Positions 38,303 to 46,100 of a DNA stretch of 58,833 bases are shown in pieces (the stretch's first letter is position 1; every line of letters begins with the position of its first letter). The DNA comes from an uncultured Mollicutes bacterium (GTDB lineage: Bacteria; Bacillota_I; Bacilli_A; ML615J-28; CAG-313). Where the stretch lies: contig URLJ01000007.1 in NCBI GenBank assembly GCA_900548675.1, positions 1 to 58,833 of the forward strand, in the 5' to 3' direction. The position numbers and the translations under genes were made by a program. The notes under the pieces were generated by a model that saw only the letters and a program-made list of their open reading frames with translations, was not told the DNA's origin and made no database searches.

Positions 38303-39169
38303 CTAAATATTATTCAATAAAACTGATATCAAATTATTATCTGATTCACTGATAGAAAATATCTTCTTACCTAAGTCTTTAATTGAGTGTCCTAAATGAT
38401 ATAACTTACTTTGATCAATTATAATATATCTGTCATGCACATTAGTAGTATACCTAACATCCAAACGACCATACTGATTATTAAATGCATTTATATCTCT
38501 AGCTAATAGTCTTGAGTTTATACTTGTATAAATAACTACTTGAACATTACTATTTTTTACTACTAATCTATCAAGGATTGTTCTATCAACATAGTTATCA
38601 ATTATAATAATTTCAGTATGAGCACTTTCAAATAATGATTGTATTAATGTATATGCATCATAAAACTCTCCATCAAAAAATAGTTGTGAGTTTTTAAATT
38701 CTTTTGGTTTATATTCTTTTTCAATATTATTAACTCTTTCATTAAGTGACTCTACTTTATTAATTAATCTTACATAGTTTTCATTTGTAATAAGAGATCT
38801 TTCTTCATTAATTGCATATCCTTTTATTAAATATTCTTGTATTATATTGCTTGCCCATTGTCTAAAAAGAACCCCCCTTTTTGACTTAACTCTATATCCT
38901 ACTGAAATTACTACATCCAAATTATAATATTTAACATTATATATCTTACCATCATTTGCAGTATGTGCAAAAAATGCACATACTGCATCTTCCAAAAGTT
39001 CTCCTTCTAAAAAAATATTTTTAATATGTTTGCTTATTACCGATCTATCCCTTTCAAATAAGACGGATATTTGCTCGATATTAATCCATATTGTTTTTTC
39101 AAACGGCGAAATATTGACATCTAATTTTACTTCATCATCAACAAACTTAACAATTTCATATTTGTTCAT
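38303..39169 (-). CDS. RhuM-like protein fused to a phospholipase D-like domain
   Basis: 288 residues. The N-terminal half (1-130) matches the RhuM/virulence DNA-binding-type domain: a WINIEQIS segment, FERDRSVISKHIKNIF, then YNVKYYNLDVVISVGYRV and VLFRQWA. A coiled-coil linker (about 135-160) leads to a C-terminal domain with the PLD-superfamily-like signature HDRYIIID ... LYHLGHSIKDLG (near 245-268). Such proteins are common in mobile and defence-type islands; their activity is not well established. The start has agaggtg 7 bases upstream. It follows an antitoxin-like XRE gene that carries two stop codons. Confidence 0.8.
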   Translation of the reverse strand: MNKYEIVKFVDDEVKLDVNISPFEKTIWINIEQISVLFERDRSVISKHIKNIFLEGELLEDAVCAFFAHTANDGKIYNVKYYNLDVVISVGYRVKSKRGVLFRQWASNIIQEYLIKGYAINEERSLITNENYVRLINKVESLNERVNNIEKEYKPKEFKNSQLFFDGEFYDAYTLIQSLFESAHTEIIIIDNYVDRTILDRLVVKNSNVQVVIYTSINSRLLARDINAFNNQYGRLDVRYTTNVHDRYIIIDQSKLYHLGHSIKDLGKKIFSISESDNNLISVLLNNI

Positions 39170-39184
39170 TATTTGTCACCTCTA

Positions 39185-39484
39185 TCAACTCGTACCTTTT
39201 AAAACAACATCTAACTCAGTATCCAATGCATTTGCATATTTTACTAAAAAGAAAATAGTTGGTGAATTGTTCATATTTTCAAATCTAGTTATTTGTTGAC
39301 GCATTACTCCCATTTTATCTGCAATCTCTTGCTGAGTGTACCCTAGTTTTTTTCTTAAATATACAAACTGCATTACTATTTTTGCTCTTAACCATTTTTC
39401 TTGTTTTTCTTACCCTTTTTAGGGAGTGACTTTTGAAAATTCTTTATTATTAAAAATTTCTACTACTTTATCTAACTTTTTCAT
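39185..39484 (-). pseudogene. XRE-type antitoxin-like gene broken by two in-frame stops
   Basis: From an ATG at 39484, preceded by agagg, the frame reads 21 codons (MKKLDKVVEIF... SKVTP), meets TAA at 39421-39419 and again at 39412-39410, then continues in the same frame through QEKWLRAKIV into a complete HTH (LRKKLGYTQQEIADKMGV, near residues 44-61) to a stop at 39185. The full frame of about 99 codons has the length and layout of HigA-like antitoxins. An internal ATG at 39373 could restart but lacks a ribosome binding site. It is thus either a pseudogene or a truncated HTH protein. No toxin gene is seen beside it; RhuM is downstream. Confidence 0.65.
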
Positions 39485-39654
39485 TACTATACCTCTAAAG
39501 CATTATATCACACCATAACAGCGTTTTAAAACATTTTTGTTTTATAAATAACTGAGTTTGTGATTATTTTTGTGATATTGTCATAATGTTTATTTCTTAA
39601 AAATGTCTAAGTAACAACAATGAATATGATATAACACTCTTGGAGGTATTAATC

Positions 39655-39690
39655 ATGAAGAAAGTATCATTTAACAAGTGTTACAAATAA
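39655..39690 (+). other. 11-codon ORF with strong ribosome binding site
   Basis: MKKVSFNKCYK, preceded by ggagg 9 bases upstream. It could be a leader peptide or the remaining start of a decayed gene; frames after it are full of stops. A weak promoter-like TTGTGA / CATAAT pair lies about 60-100 bases upstream. A plus-strand terminator follows at 40007. Confidence 0.35.
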
Positions 39691-40006
39691 AACTTTTGAT
39701 TTTAAATTTTAGTAAAAAATTAGTTCTAATATATATAGTTAAATTATCAATGATACTTATCTTTTAAATATTTTTATATTCTTCACTTTTTTAATAGGAT
39801 TAAAAACTTTATTCTTATTTATTTCAATAAACTCTTTCCTTTTTACACTTATTTTCTATTTTTTTAATTTTCAAAAAATCTCAGAAATCTTTAGAGAACA
39901 AAAAAGAACACTTATTTATGCAAAAGTTAACTATTATTTTTCGATATCATACTTCTGTAACTTTATTTAATTATAATGTTTTTAAAAAAGCTATAGAAAA
40001 TTTTAT
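39691..40006 (+). other. Noncoding stretch within a possible plus-strand transcript
   Basis: Very AT-rich, no gene seen in any frame. It lies between the 11-codon ORF and an intrinsic terminator, so it could be a small RNA or the remains of a gene. Confidence 0.25.
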
Positions 40007-40029
40007 GGTGGTATTAGCCACCTTTTTTC
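40007..40029 (+). terminator. Intrinsic terminator with no known gene
   Basis: GGTGG (40007-40011), a 6-base loop, CCACC (40018-40022), then TTTTTT. A clear plus-strand terminator although no plus-strand gene precedes it. Confidence 0.6.
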
Positions 40030-40072
40030 TTCATTAAACTTTATAATAACAAGAGATCTCAAGTCAAATTAA

Positions 40073-40108
40073 AATGCTTGGCTCGATGGAATATCGAAAC
40101 CAAGCATT
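40073..40108 (-). terminator. Possible tmRNA terminator hairpin
   Basis: Arms aatgcttgg (40073-40081) and ccaagcatt (40100-40108), about 125 bases downstream of the tmRNA 3' end, followed on the minus strand by ttttaattt. It probably ends the tmRNA transcript. Confidence 0.5.
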
Positions 40109-40232
40109 ATTGGCATAAATTTTTATTTTAATTAACTGTCTACTTTAGAGACATCATATCAATTTGTCTATTATCACTTTTCATTTTTGTTTTAGACCAT
40201 AATTGATTCTATCTAGTCCGTTATAATTAAGA

Positions 40233-40598
40233 TGGTGGACTAGAGGAGAGTCGAACTCCTGTCCAAACAAGATTCCATTAGTTTTCTACATACTTAGTTT
40301 ATTCATTTAGTTTTTATGATTAAAAGGAAAACAAACAATACCTTTTAATCACTAGCTCTATTTCTCGAATCGTACTCCGAAGCAAGAGTATTCATCAAAG
40401 CCTGCTGTCTGACCCTTATTATTTCCGCAAGCAAAAAATAATAAGAGGTTACACTTATTTAAAGTGGCTTGCTTATGCTAGCAAGCGAAAGCATAATTTG
40501 TGTTTGCGTTTATATTTAATAAACCTCGGTGTTTTAACGTGCACAACCACGGTATGCTTACCGCACTTCACCCTGCCTGTCGAAACCATTACTAGCCC
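40233..40598 (-). ncRNA. ssrA: tmRNA (transfer-messenger RNA)
   Basis: Rescues stalled ribosomes. The 3' end reads GTTCGACTCTCC ... TAGTCCACCA as in the tRNA-like domain, and the 5' end GGGCTAGTAATGG pairs with it (GGGCTA with TAGTCC). CCA is encoded. Size about 366 bases. The tag frame starts with resume codon GCA at 40507-40505 and reads ANTNYAFAC, then TAG at 40480-40478. It aligns with the E. coli tag region, but the last residue is Cys instead of the usual Ala. No separate promoter is evident: the 76-residue gene ends 39 bases upstream and a 10-bp hairpin (40604-40625) lies between, so it may be cut from a shared transcript. Confidence 0.92.
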
Positions 40599-40603
40599 AT
40601 GGG

Positions 40604-40625
40604 AATTTAAGGTAAACCTTAAATT
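40604..40625 (-). promoter_or_regulatory. Hairpin at the tmRNA 5' boundary
   Basis: aatttaaggt (40604-40613) / accttaaatt (40616-40625): a near-perfect palindrome with 10-bp arms, 6 bases before the mature tmRNA 5' end. No T-run follows, so processing of the tmRNA precursor is more likely than termination. Confidence 0.5.
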
Positions 40626-40636
40626 CATTTTTTCAA

Positions 40637-40867
40637 TTAAAACCACCAAACTGAACCTTTGAATAAAACAAAGATTAAATCAACCAGCCATAACCAAGGT
40701 AAACCGATAACAATTAGCACTACTGCAAGAACAATTTGTAAAGTGTCTTTTTTATCGATACTTTTACATAAGCGATACACTACCCAAAGAATGTCTAAAC
40801 AAGGTAGGCAAAAAAGTACTTTAACTAAAAGTGGTAAGTTATCAAACCATTTAACTAAATCTTTCAT
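40637..40867 (-). CDS. Small membrane protein upstream of tmRNA
   Basis: 76 residues with two hydrophobic stretches (about 12-32 and 43-70) separated by a charged KSIDKKD loop; both ends are rich in Trp. The ribosome binding site aaaggagc and the promoter at 40903-40931 support expression. I do not recognise the family. Its place directly before ssrA suggests co-transcription only, not a shared function. Confidence 0.7.
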   Translation of the reverse strand: MKDLVKWFDNLPLLVKVLFCLPCLDILWVVYRLCKSIDKKDTLQIVLAVVLIVIGLPWLWLVDLIFVLFKGSVWWF

Positions 40868-40902
40868 TGTAAGCTCCTTTCATAATAGTGTTAGGTATTT
40901 AT

Positions 40903-40931
40903 ATTATATCATAAATCTATGGAAATAGCAA
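40903..40931 (-). promoter_or_regulatory. Promoter of the small membrane protein / tmRNA unit
   Basis: -35 TTGCTA (40926-40931), 17-base spacer, -10 TATAAT (40903-40908) on the minus strand, directly after the typA stop codon. Confidence 0.65.
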
Positions 40932-40932
40932 C

Positions 40933-42753
40933 CTATTTTTTTGTATGATAGCTATCATATCTTTTTCTATCATTGGTATTTAGGATTGCTTTTCGAAGTC
41001 TAATTGTCTTTGGGGTAACTTCTACTAATTCATCATCATTAATAAACTCTAAATCATTTTCTAAGTTCATAACGCGAGGTCTTTTTAACACAACAGTTGT
41101 GTCCTTCGTCGCGCTTCTTTGGTTAGTCATTTGTTTTTCTCTCGTTATATTGACTGCCAAATCTTCTTCTCTGTTACAAACTCCAACAATCATTCCTTCA
41201 TAAACCATTGTACCTGGTTCTAAGAATAGTTCTCCTCTTTCTTCCATTTGCCCCGCAGCATAAGCGGTAATCGGACCTTCATTAATGGAAACTAGCACTC
41301 CTAGTTTTCTTCCAATAAATCCAACATTTTCTTTTGGACGATAATCAAGATAAGTATGATTGATAATACCATAACCATGCGTCGTGGTCATAAAGTCTGT
41401 CATAAAACCAATTAAAGCACGGGATGGCATTTCATAGATTAATCTTGTTTGATTTTCATGGGAATTCATTGAAATCAATTCCCCTTTTCTTGTTCCGATC
41501 ATTTCAATGACTGAGCCAATGTATTCTGTTGGACAATCAATTTGAACATATTCATATGGTTCCATCAAAACACCATCGATTGTTTTTTCAATGACGTGAG
41601 GTCTAGAAACTTGGAATTCATATCCTTCACGACGCATATTTTCAATTAAGATTGAAAGGTGTAACTCACCACGTCCAGATACAATCCATTCCTCTTTGGA
41701 TTCGATTCTTTCTACTTTTAAGCTAACATCTCTTTGTGTTTCACGATAAAGTCGATCATCAATTTTGCGTGCGGTCACAAATTGTCCTTCTTTACCGCTA
41801 AAAGGACTAGTATTTGTTCCAAAAGTCATTTGTACGGTTGGTTCTGATACTTTGATAACTGGTAATGCCTCGGTGTGCCCTACTTCACAAATTGTTTCAC
41901 CAACATAAATATCCGTAAGACCTGCTATTGCTACAATGTCACCAGCGGTGGCATTTTCTATTTCTACCCTTTTAAGTCCTTGATAGCCAAATAGTTTTTG
42001 AATTCTGAAATTCTTAATAGTACCATCTATTCTGATACAACTAACCATATCATTGACATTTATTTTACCGCTTAGAATACGTCCAATACCTATACGACCA
42101 ACATATTCATTGTAATCGAGTAATGCTGGTTGGAACAATAAAGACCCATTTTCATCAACATCAGGATCTGGTATTTCTTTAATAATCATATCTAAAAGAG
42201 GTGCCATACCTGGTTTTTGAGTTTCTGGTTCTGGTGATAGACTACAAGTATTCTTGAAAGCTGAAGCATAAACTACAGGAAAATCTAATTGATCTTCATC
42301 AGCCCCCAGCTCAATAAATAAATCTAATACTTCGTCAACTGCTTGCAATGGATGAGCAGCTTCTCTATCAACTTTGTTTATTACAACAATAACTTTATGA
42401 TGATATTCCAAAGCCTTTTTTAAAACAAATCTTGTTTGAGGCATTGTTCCTTCATAGGCATCTACTAGTAATAATACTCCGTCAACCATTCCCATTATTC
42501 TTTCAACTTCGCCACTAAAATCAGCGTGTCCAGGAGTATCAAGAATATTGATTTTATAATCTTTGTAATTAATAGACGTAGTTTTAGCTAAAATTGTAAT
42601 CCCACGCTCGCGTTCTAGATCATTAGAGTCCATAGCTCTCTCTTGAACGGTTTGATTATCTCTGAATACTGACGATGCTTGTAACAATGTATCTACAAGC
42701 GTTGTTTTTCCGTGGTCAACGTGAGCTATTATCGCAACATTTTTTATTTTCAT
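40933..42753 (-). CDS. typA: Ribosome-associated GTPase TypA/BipA
   Basis: 606 residues, the usual family size. GTP-binding motifs: AHVDHGKT (residues 10-17), the switch I region ERERGIT, DTPGHAD, and NKVD. Elongation-factor-like domains and the TypA-specific C-terminus follow. The protein binds 70S ribosomes and helps assembly and stress growth. It is transcribed alone from a consensus promoter (42797-42825). Confidence 0.96.
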   Translation of the reverse strand: MKIKNVAIIAHVDHGKTTLVDTLLQASSVFRDNQTVQERAMDSNDLERERGITILAKTTSINYKDYKINILDTPGHADFSGEVERIMGMVDGVLLLVDAYEGTMPQTRFVLKKALEYHHKVIVVINKVDREAAHPLQAVDEVLDLFIELGADEDQLDFPVVYASAFKNTCSLSPEPETQKPGMAPLLDMIIKEIPDPDVDENGSLLFQPALLDYNEYVGRIGIGRILSGKINVNDMVSCIRIDGTIKNFRIQKLFGYQGLKRVEIENATAGDIVAIAGLTDIYVGETICEVGHTEALPVIKVSEPTVQMTFGTNTSPFSGKEGQFVTARKIDDRLYRETQRDVSLKVERIESKEEWIVSGRGELHLSILIENMRREGYEFQVSRPHVIEKTIDGVLMEPYEYVQIDCPTEYIGSVIEMIGTRKGELISMNSHENQTRLIYEMPSRALIGFMTDFMTTTHGYGIINHTYLDYRPKENVGFIGRKLGVLVSINEGPITAYAAGQMEERGELFLEPGTMVYEGMIVGVCNREEDLAVNITREKQMTNQRSATKDTTVVLKRPRVMNLENDLEFINDDELVEVTPKTIRLRKAILNTNDRKRYDSYHTKK

Positions 42754-42796
42754 AATTGTAAACCTTTCACAATTTCTATCATTTTTTTACTTAGTT

Positions 42797-42825
42797 ATTA
42801 TACTCCTCTTTACTACTTTTGTCAA
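42797..42825 (-). promoter_or_regulatory. typA promoter
   Basis: Perfect consensus on the minus strand: TTGACA (42820-42825), 17-base spacer, TATAAT (42797-42802), about 45 bases before the start. Confidence 0.8.
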
Positions 42826-42838
42826 ATTATGTAGAAAT

Positions 42839-42852
42839 AGAAAACGCTTTTG
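42839..42852. promoter_or_regulatory. Second cre-like site, between divergent promoters
   Basis: agaaaacgcttttg shares the AAAACGCTT core with the site at 37800 and matches the cre consensus at about 11 of 14 positions. It lies between the -35 boxes of typA and the divergent flavoenzyme gene. Confidence 0.35.
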
Positions 42853-42882
42853 ATTATAAACTTAAATTAAGTATTTGTTTAC

Positions 42883-42911
42883 TTGACTATTAACTTTTTT
42901 TCTAATATAAT
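42883..42911 (+). promoter_or_regulatory. Promoter of the flavoenzyme gene
   Basis: TTGACT (42883-42888), 17-base spacer, TATAAT (42906-42911), followed by aaaggagg and the ATG at 42937. Confidence 0.75.
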
Positions 42912-42936
42912 TATAAGTAATATAAAGGAGGTTTTT

Positions 42937-44988
42937 ATGAAAGATAATTATGAGATTCTATTTACTCCATGGAAAATTGGAAATGTCGAAATAAAAAACC
43001 GCATTGTCATGACATCAATGGGAGGAACATCTATATTTGGATGGATGGAACCAAATCACTTTGATGATGAAGCCGCAAAGTTTTTATTGGAAAGGGCCAA
43101 AAATAACGTCGGGTTAATTTTACCAGGAATAGCCCCAATAAAAGATATTCTTTTTGGTAAATGGTTATTCCAAGGAAAACAAAAATTTAAAAAATTAAAG
43201 AGTTTTATGGAAGAATTCCATAAAACAGGATCAAAGTTATTCATTCAATTAACAGCAGGATTCGGTAGATCACTCGCAATTAATGATTTAATGATTAAAG
43301 CAAATCATAATAAATTTCTGGGAACCATTCTTAAACCAATCATCAACGTTGATTACTTAACTGCCAGTGCGAGCAGAACACCTAATCGTTGGGATGACTC
43401 TTGTTATTCGCGCCCTCTAACAAAAAAAGAAATAAATGAAATGATTGCCGCCTTCGCTAAAACCGCCAAGTTATGTATGGATGCCGGTGTAGATGGTGTT
43501 GAAGTACATGCTGTTCATGAAGGTTACTTATTAGATCAGTTTACACTTCCTTATACAAATAAACGTACAGATGAATATGGTGGTTCATTTGAAGGAAGAT
43601 ATCGCTTCCCTGTGGAAATCGTTAAAGCAATTAAAAAAGCTTGTGGAAAAGATTTTCCAGTATCGCTTCGCTATTCTGTTATTTCAAAAACTAAAGGATT
43701 TGGTGAAGGAGCCTTACCGAATGAAAATTATACAGAAGTTGGGCGTACTATGGAAGAAAGTATTAAAGCCGCTAAGTATTTACAAGATGCCGGTTATGAT
43801 ATGTTAAATTGTGACAATGGCACATACGATGCTTGGTATTGGTCTCATCCTGGACCATACATGCCTGAAAATTGTAACCTTATTGATGCCATAGAATTAA
43901 AAAAGCATGTAAGTATACCTATTATTTGTGCTGGAAGAATGAATATTGATAAAGCAAGTTTAGCAATTAAAAATAATGAGATTGATGCCGTAGGTATCGC
44001 TAGACCTTTTTTAGTAGATCCTGAATGGGTAACAAAACTTTTAAACGATGATATGAATTCCATCAAGCCTTGCATATGTTGCCATAATGGCTGTTTTAAT
44101 ATGGCGCATTATAATGGTGTAGGCAATGATCAATCTTTAAAAGATAATGCTGGTATGTCAAGATGTGCACTAAATCCCAAAACAATGCAATCAAAAAAAT
44201 ATAAAATTATTCCTACTAAGCATAAGAAAAATATAGCTATTATTGGAGCAGGAATCGGTGGAATGGAGGCCGCCATCGTTTTAACAAAAAGAGGACATAA
44301 TGTCACAATATATGAAAAAAGTGACAAAGTTGGGGGCATTTACAACGCCGCTGCTGCGATGAGTTTTAAAGAAAAAGACAAAGAATTGCTAGAATGGTAC
44401 AAAAGACAAATTGCAAATCTCAATATTAAAATTGTTTTTAATAAAGAAATTACTTCTTTAACAGATATTGAGGCTGATGAATATATCGCCGCAACAGGAA
44501 GTAACCCTAGAAAACTAAATATTTTAGGTTTTGAAAAAGCAATAGAAGCATCATTCTTTTTAGATAAAAAGCCTAATTTAGAAGGAAAAGTTTTAATTAT
44601 CGGTGGCGGTTTAACAGGCTGTGAGATAGCTCTTGAACTTTACAATAAAGGGGTAACGCCAATAATTGTGGAAACAAAAGGAGATCTTATGGCAACACGT
44701 GGAATATGCCTCGCAAACTCATCATACTTACGTGATTTTTTCAAATTAAATAACGTTGAGGTTCATTTAAATACCCAAGTATTATCGATAAATGATACCT
44801 TTGTTACAGTACTAGAAAATAATGAAACAAAAAAGATTGAAACAAATGCTGTTATTTCATCTGTTGGATACATTCCAAATAAACCTTTCGAGAAAAATAA
44901 ACATCTCCATTATGTTGGCGATTCATATGAAGTTGGCAATCTCCGCACCGTTATTTGGCGTGCTTGGGATGTTGGAATGAAATTATAA
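42937..44988 (+). CDS. Enoate reductase / 2,4-dienoyl-CoA reductase family flavoenzyme
   Basis: 683 residues with the FadH layout: an N-terminal old-yellow-enzyme barrel (FMN), a 4Fe-4S cysteine set (CICCHNGC near 380 with a later SRC), and C-terminal FAD/NAD-binding domains with GAGIGG near 432 and a second GGGLTG near 553. The barrel shows GVEVHAVHEGYLLDQF and GGSFEGRYRFP, typical of the family. Members reduce activated C=C bonds (enoates, dienoyl-CoA, bile-acid intermediates) with NADH in anaerobes. The substrate is unknown; no related pathway genes are adjacent. The start at 42937 is fixed by aaaggagg; the longer frame begins inside the promoter. Confidence 0.88.
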   Translation: MKDNYEILFTPWKIGNVEIKNRIVMTSMGGTSIFGWMEPNHFDDEAAKFLLERAKNNVGLILPGIAPIKDILFGKWLFQGKQKFKKLKSFMEEFHKTGSKLFIQLTAGFGRSLAINDLMIKANHNKFLGTILKPIINVDYLTASASRTPNRWDDSCYSRPLTKKEINEMIAAFAKTAKLCMDAGVDGVEVHAVHEGYLLDQFTLPYTNKRTDEYGGSFEGRYRFPVEIVKAIKKACGKDFPVSLRYSVISKTKGFGEGALPNENYTEVGRTMEESIKAAKYLQDAGYDMLNCDNGTYDAWYWSHPGPYMPENCNLIDAIELKKHVSIPIICAGRMNIDKASLAIKNNEIDAVGIARPFLVDPEWVTKLLNDDMNSIKPCICCHNGCFNMAHYNGVGNDQSLKDNAGMSRCALNPKTMQSKKYKIIPTKHKKNIAIIGAGIGGMEAAIVLTKRGHNVTIYEKSDKVGGIYNAAAAMSFKEKDKELLEWYKRQIANLNIKIVFNKEITSLTDIEADEYIAATGSNPRKLNILGFEKAIEASFFLDKKPNLEGKVLIIGGGLTGCEIALELYNKGVTPIIVETKGDLMATRGICLANSSYLRDFFKLNNVEVHLNTQVLSINDTFVTVLENNETKKIETNAVISSVGYIPNKPFEKNKHLHYVGDSYEVGNLRTVIWRAWDVGMKL

Positions 44989-45022
44989 ATATAAGTCAAT
45001 GCCGCTATAGATTAAATTATAG

Positions 45023-45075
45023 AAGCGATGTTAGAGACAACATATCATACTCTAGCATCGCTTTATATTTTTTTT
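45023..45075 (+). terminator. Terminator of the flavoenzyme gene
   Basis: Imperfect 14-base arms aagcgatgttagag (45023-45036) / ctctagcatcgctt (45050-45063), then a long T-run. It also faces the convergent GNAT gene. Confidence 0.8.
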
Positions 45076-45490
45076 AATTTTTCTTAACCATTATCTTAGT
45101 GACATCATCAAATATTAACTTTTCTTCATCTAAAAAGAAATTTTTAGCATCATTTTCAATAAAACCTACACTCTTAAAAAAATCTTTCATATCACGTCTT
45201 TGTACCACTGATATAATTCTTTGGTATTCTTCTTTTGTGAGTGCTTCTATTAGTGTTTCTACCAAACCTTTGATATCTTCAGGCGGAGTTTTTTTGTGAT
45301 ATATAAAGTACCTAATTAAGGCATCATACCCAAATGGTTCATACGAAATAACCCCTTGTATTTTATTATCATTATCAAGACTAATAATTGAATTTTCTAA
45401 AATATCTTTATCTACTTCATCAAGTGATGGAACACGTTCTAAAAAATTAACAATATCGTCATAGTATTTTTCATCATACATTAAAATCAA
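45074..45490 (-). CDS. GNAT-fold acetyltransferase-like protein
   Basis: 138 residues. The layout fits a short GNAT fold: an early helix pair, the strand GVISYEPFG, then IRYFIYHKKTPPEDIKGLVE near the acetyl-CoA loop, and MKDFFKSVGFIE near the end as in GNAT motif B. The first codon is TTG at 45490, with aggtg 6 bases upstream; an ATG at 45481 is the alternative. It follows the SpoIIR homologue, an order similar to spoIIR and ywlB in Bacillus. Acetyl acceptor unknown. Confidence 0.65.
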   Translation of the reverse strand: MILMYDEKYYDDIVNFLERVPSLDEVDKDILENSIISLDNDNKIQGVISYEPFGYDALIRYFIYHKKTPPEDIKGLVETLIEALTKEEYQRIISVVQRRDMKDFFKSVGFIENDAKNFFLDEEKLIFDDVTKIMVKKN

Positions 45491-45534
45491 TTAGATCACC
45501 TATTTTATGTTATTCAAAGATCCTGCAAAAGGTG

Positions 45535-45580
45535 ATTAATAAAAAACCTAATTAAACACATTAATTGCTTAATTAGGTTT
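45535..45580 (-). terminator. Terminator after the SpoIIR homologue
   Basis: Perfect 12-bp stem aaacctaattaa (45544-45555) / ttaattaggttt (45569-45580) overlapping the stop codon; on the minus strand a run of Ts follows. Confidence 0.75.
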
Positions 45581-46054
45581 AAGTTTATCATATATATAAC
45601 TTCGATATTCTATTTCATCAAAATCACCATAAGTTAATCCAAAATATTCAGGATATAATACGCTCCACCAATTGTGTCCTTTTCCATTACCTAGGGTTAT
45701 AACAACCGTTGGATATAAACCTGATGGAATAATACTATTGTTTACTGATTTCGCTGGGAAAGATTCTTTTTTCTCCTCTATTTTAAAATTTGTTGTAATA
45801 GTACTTATTACATTTTTCATTTCATCAAGAGAATATGCATCAGATGTTTTATTTAAATAATCTATAATTTTTGTTTTTACCTTTTGTTTTTCTGATTGAT
45901 CAAGTTTTGAATCACTTGAGGCAATAATTCTTATTCTAGAAGCTGCACTCGGCACCTCTTCTTTTTTATTATTGTTTACTATAACAAAAATACCAATTAT
46001 TCCCAAAATCAAAATTATAATTATAAAACCTATTCCTCTATTATTTTTTTCCAT
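45569..46054 (-). CDS. spoIIR: SpoIIR (stage II sporulation protein R) homologue, short form
   Basis: 161 residues: a short cytoplasmic start, one membrane span (about 8-27) and an extracytoplasmic domain. The family hallmarks RIRIIASSDSKLDQ (about 41-54) and GKGHNWWSVLYPEYFGL are clear. In Bacillus, SpoIIR is the forespore signal that triggers SpoIIGA to process pro-sigma-E; it is usually about 220 residues, so this copy is short. Its place near prfA, prmC and tsaC matches Bacillus gene order. No other sporulation gene is in the window, so sporulation ability cannot be concluded. A hairpin just upstream overlaps the ggtgat ribosome binding site. Confidence 0.85.
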   Translation of the reverse strand: MEKNNRGIGFIIIILILGIIGIFVIVNNNKKEEVPSAASRIRIIASSDSKLDQSEKQKVKTKIIDYLNKTSDAYSLDEMKNVISTITTNFKIEEKKESFPAKSVNNSIIPSGLYPTVVITLGNGKGHNWWSVLYPEYFGLTYGDFDEIEYRSYIYDKLKPN

Positions 46055-46062
46055 ATTTTATC

Positions 46063-46080
46063 ACCAATACTATTATTGGT
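46063..46080 (-). promoter_or_regulatory. Hairpin overlapping the spoIIR ribosome binding site
   Basis: accaata (46063-46069) / tattggt (46074-46080). On the minus strand the second arm contains the GGT of the ggtgat ribosome binding site of the SpoIIR homologue, so pairing would hide it. Confidence 0.35.
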
Positions 46081-46100
46081 ATATACGGAAAAATTATACA

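Noticed and set aside
40233..40260. A separate tRNA gene suggested by the T-arm and CCA end
   Set aside because: It is the 3' tRNA-like part of tmRNA; its 5' partner lies about 340 bases away.
42937..44988. Bile acid 7-dehydroxylation enzyme (BaiCD/BaiH)
   Set aside because: Same superfamily, but no other bai gene is nearby, so only the broad enoate reductase call is supported.
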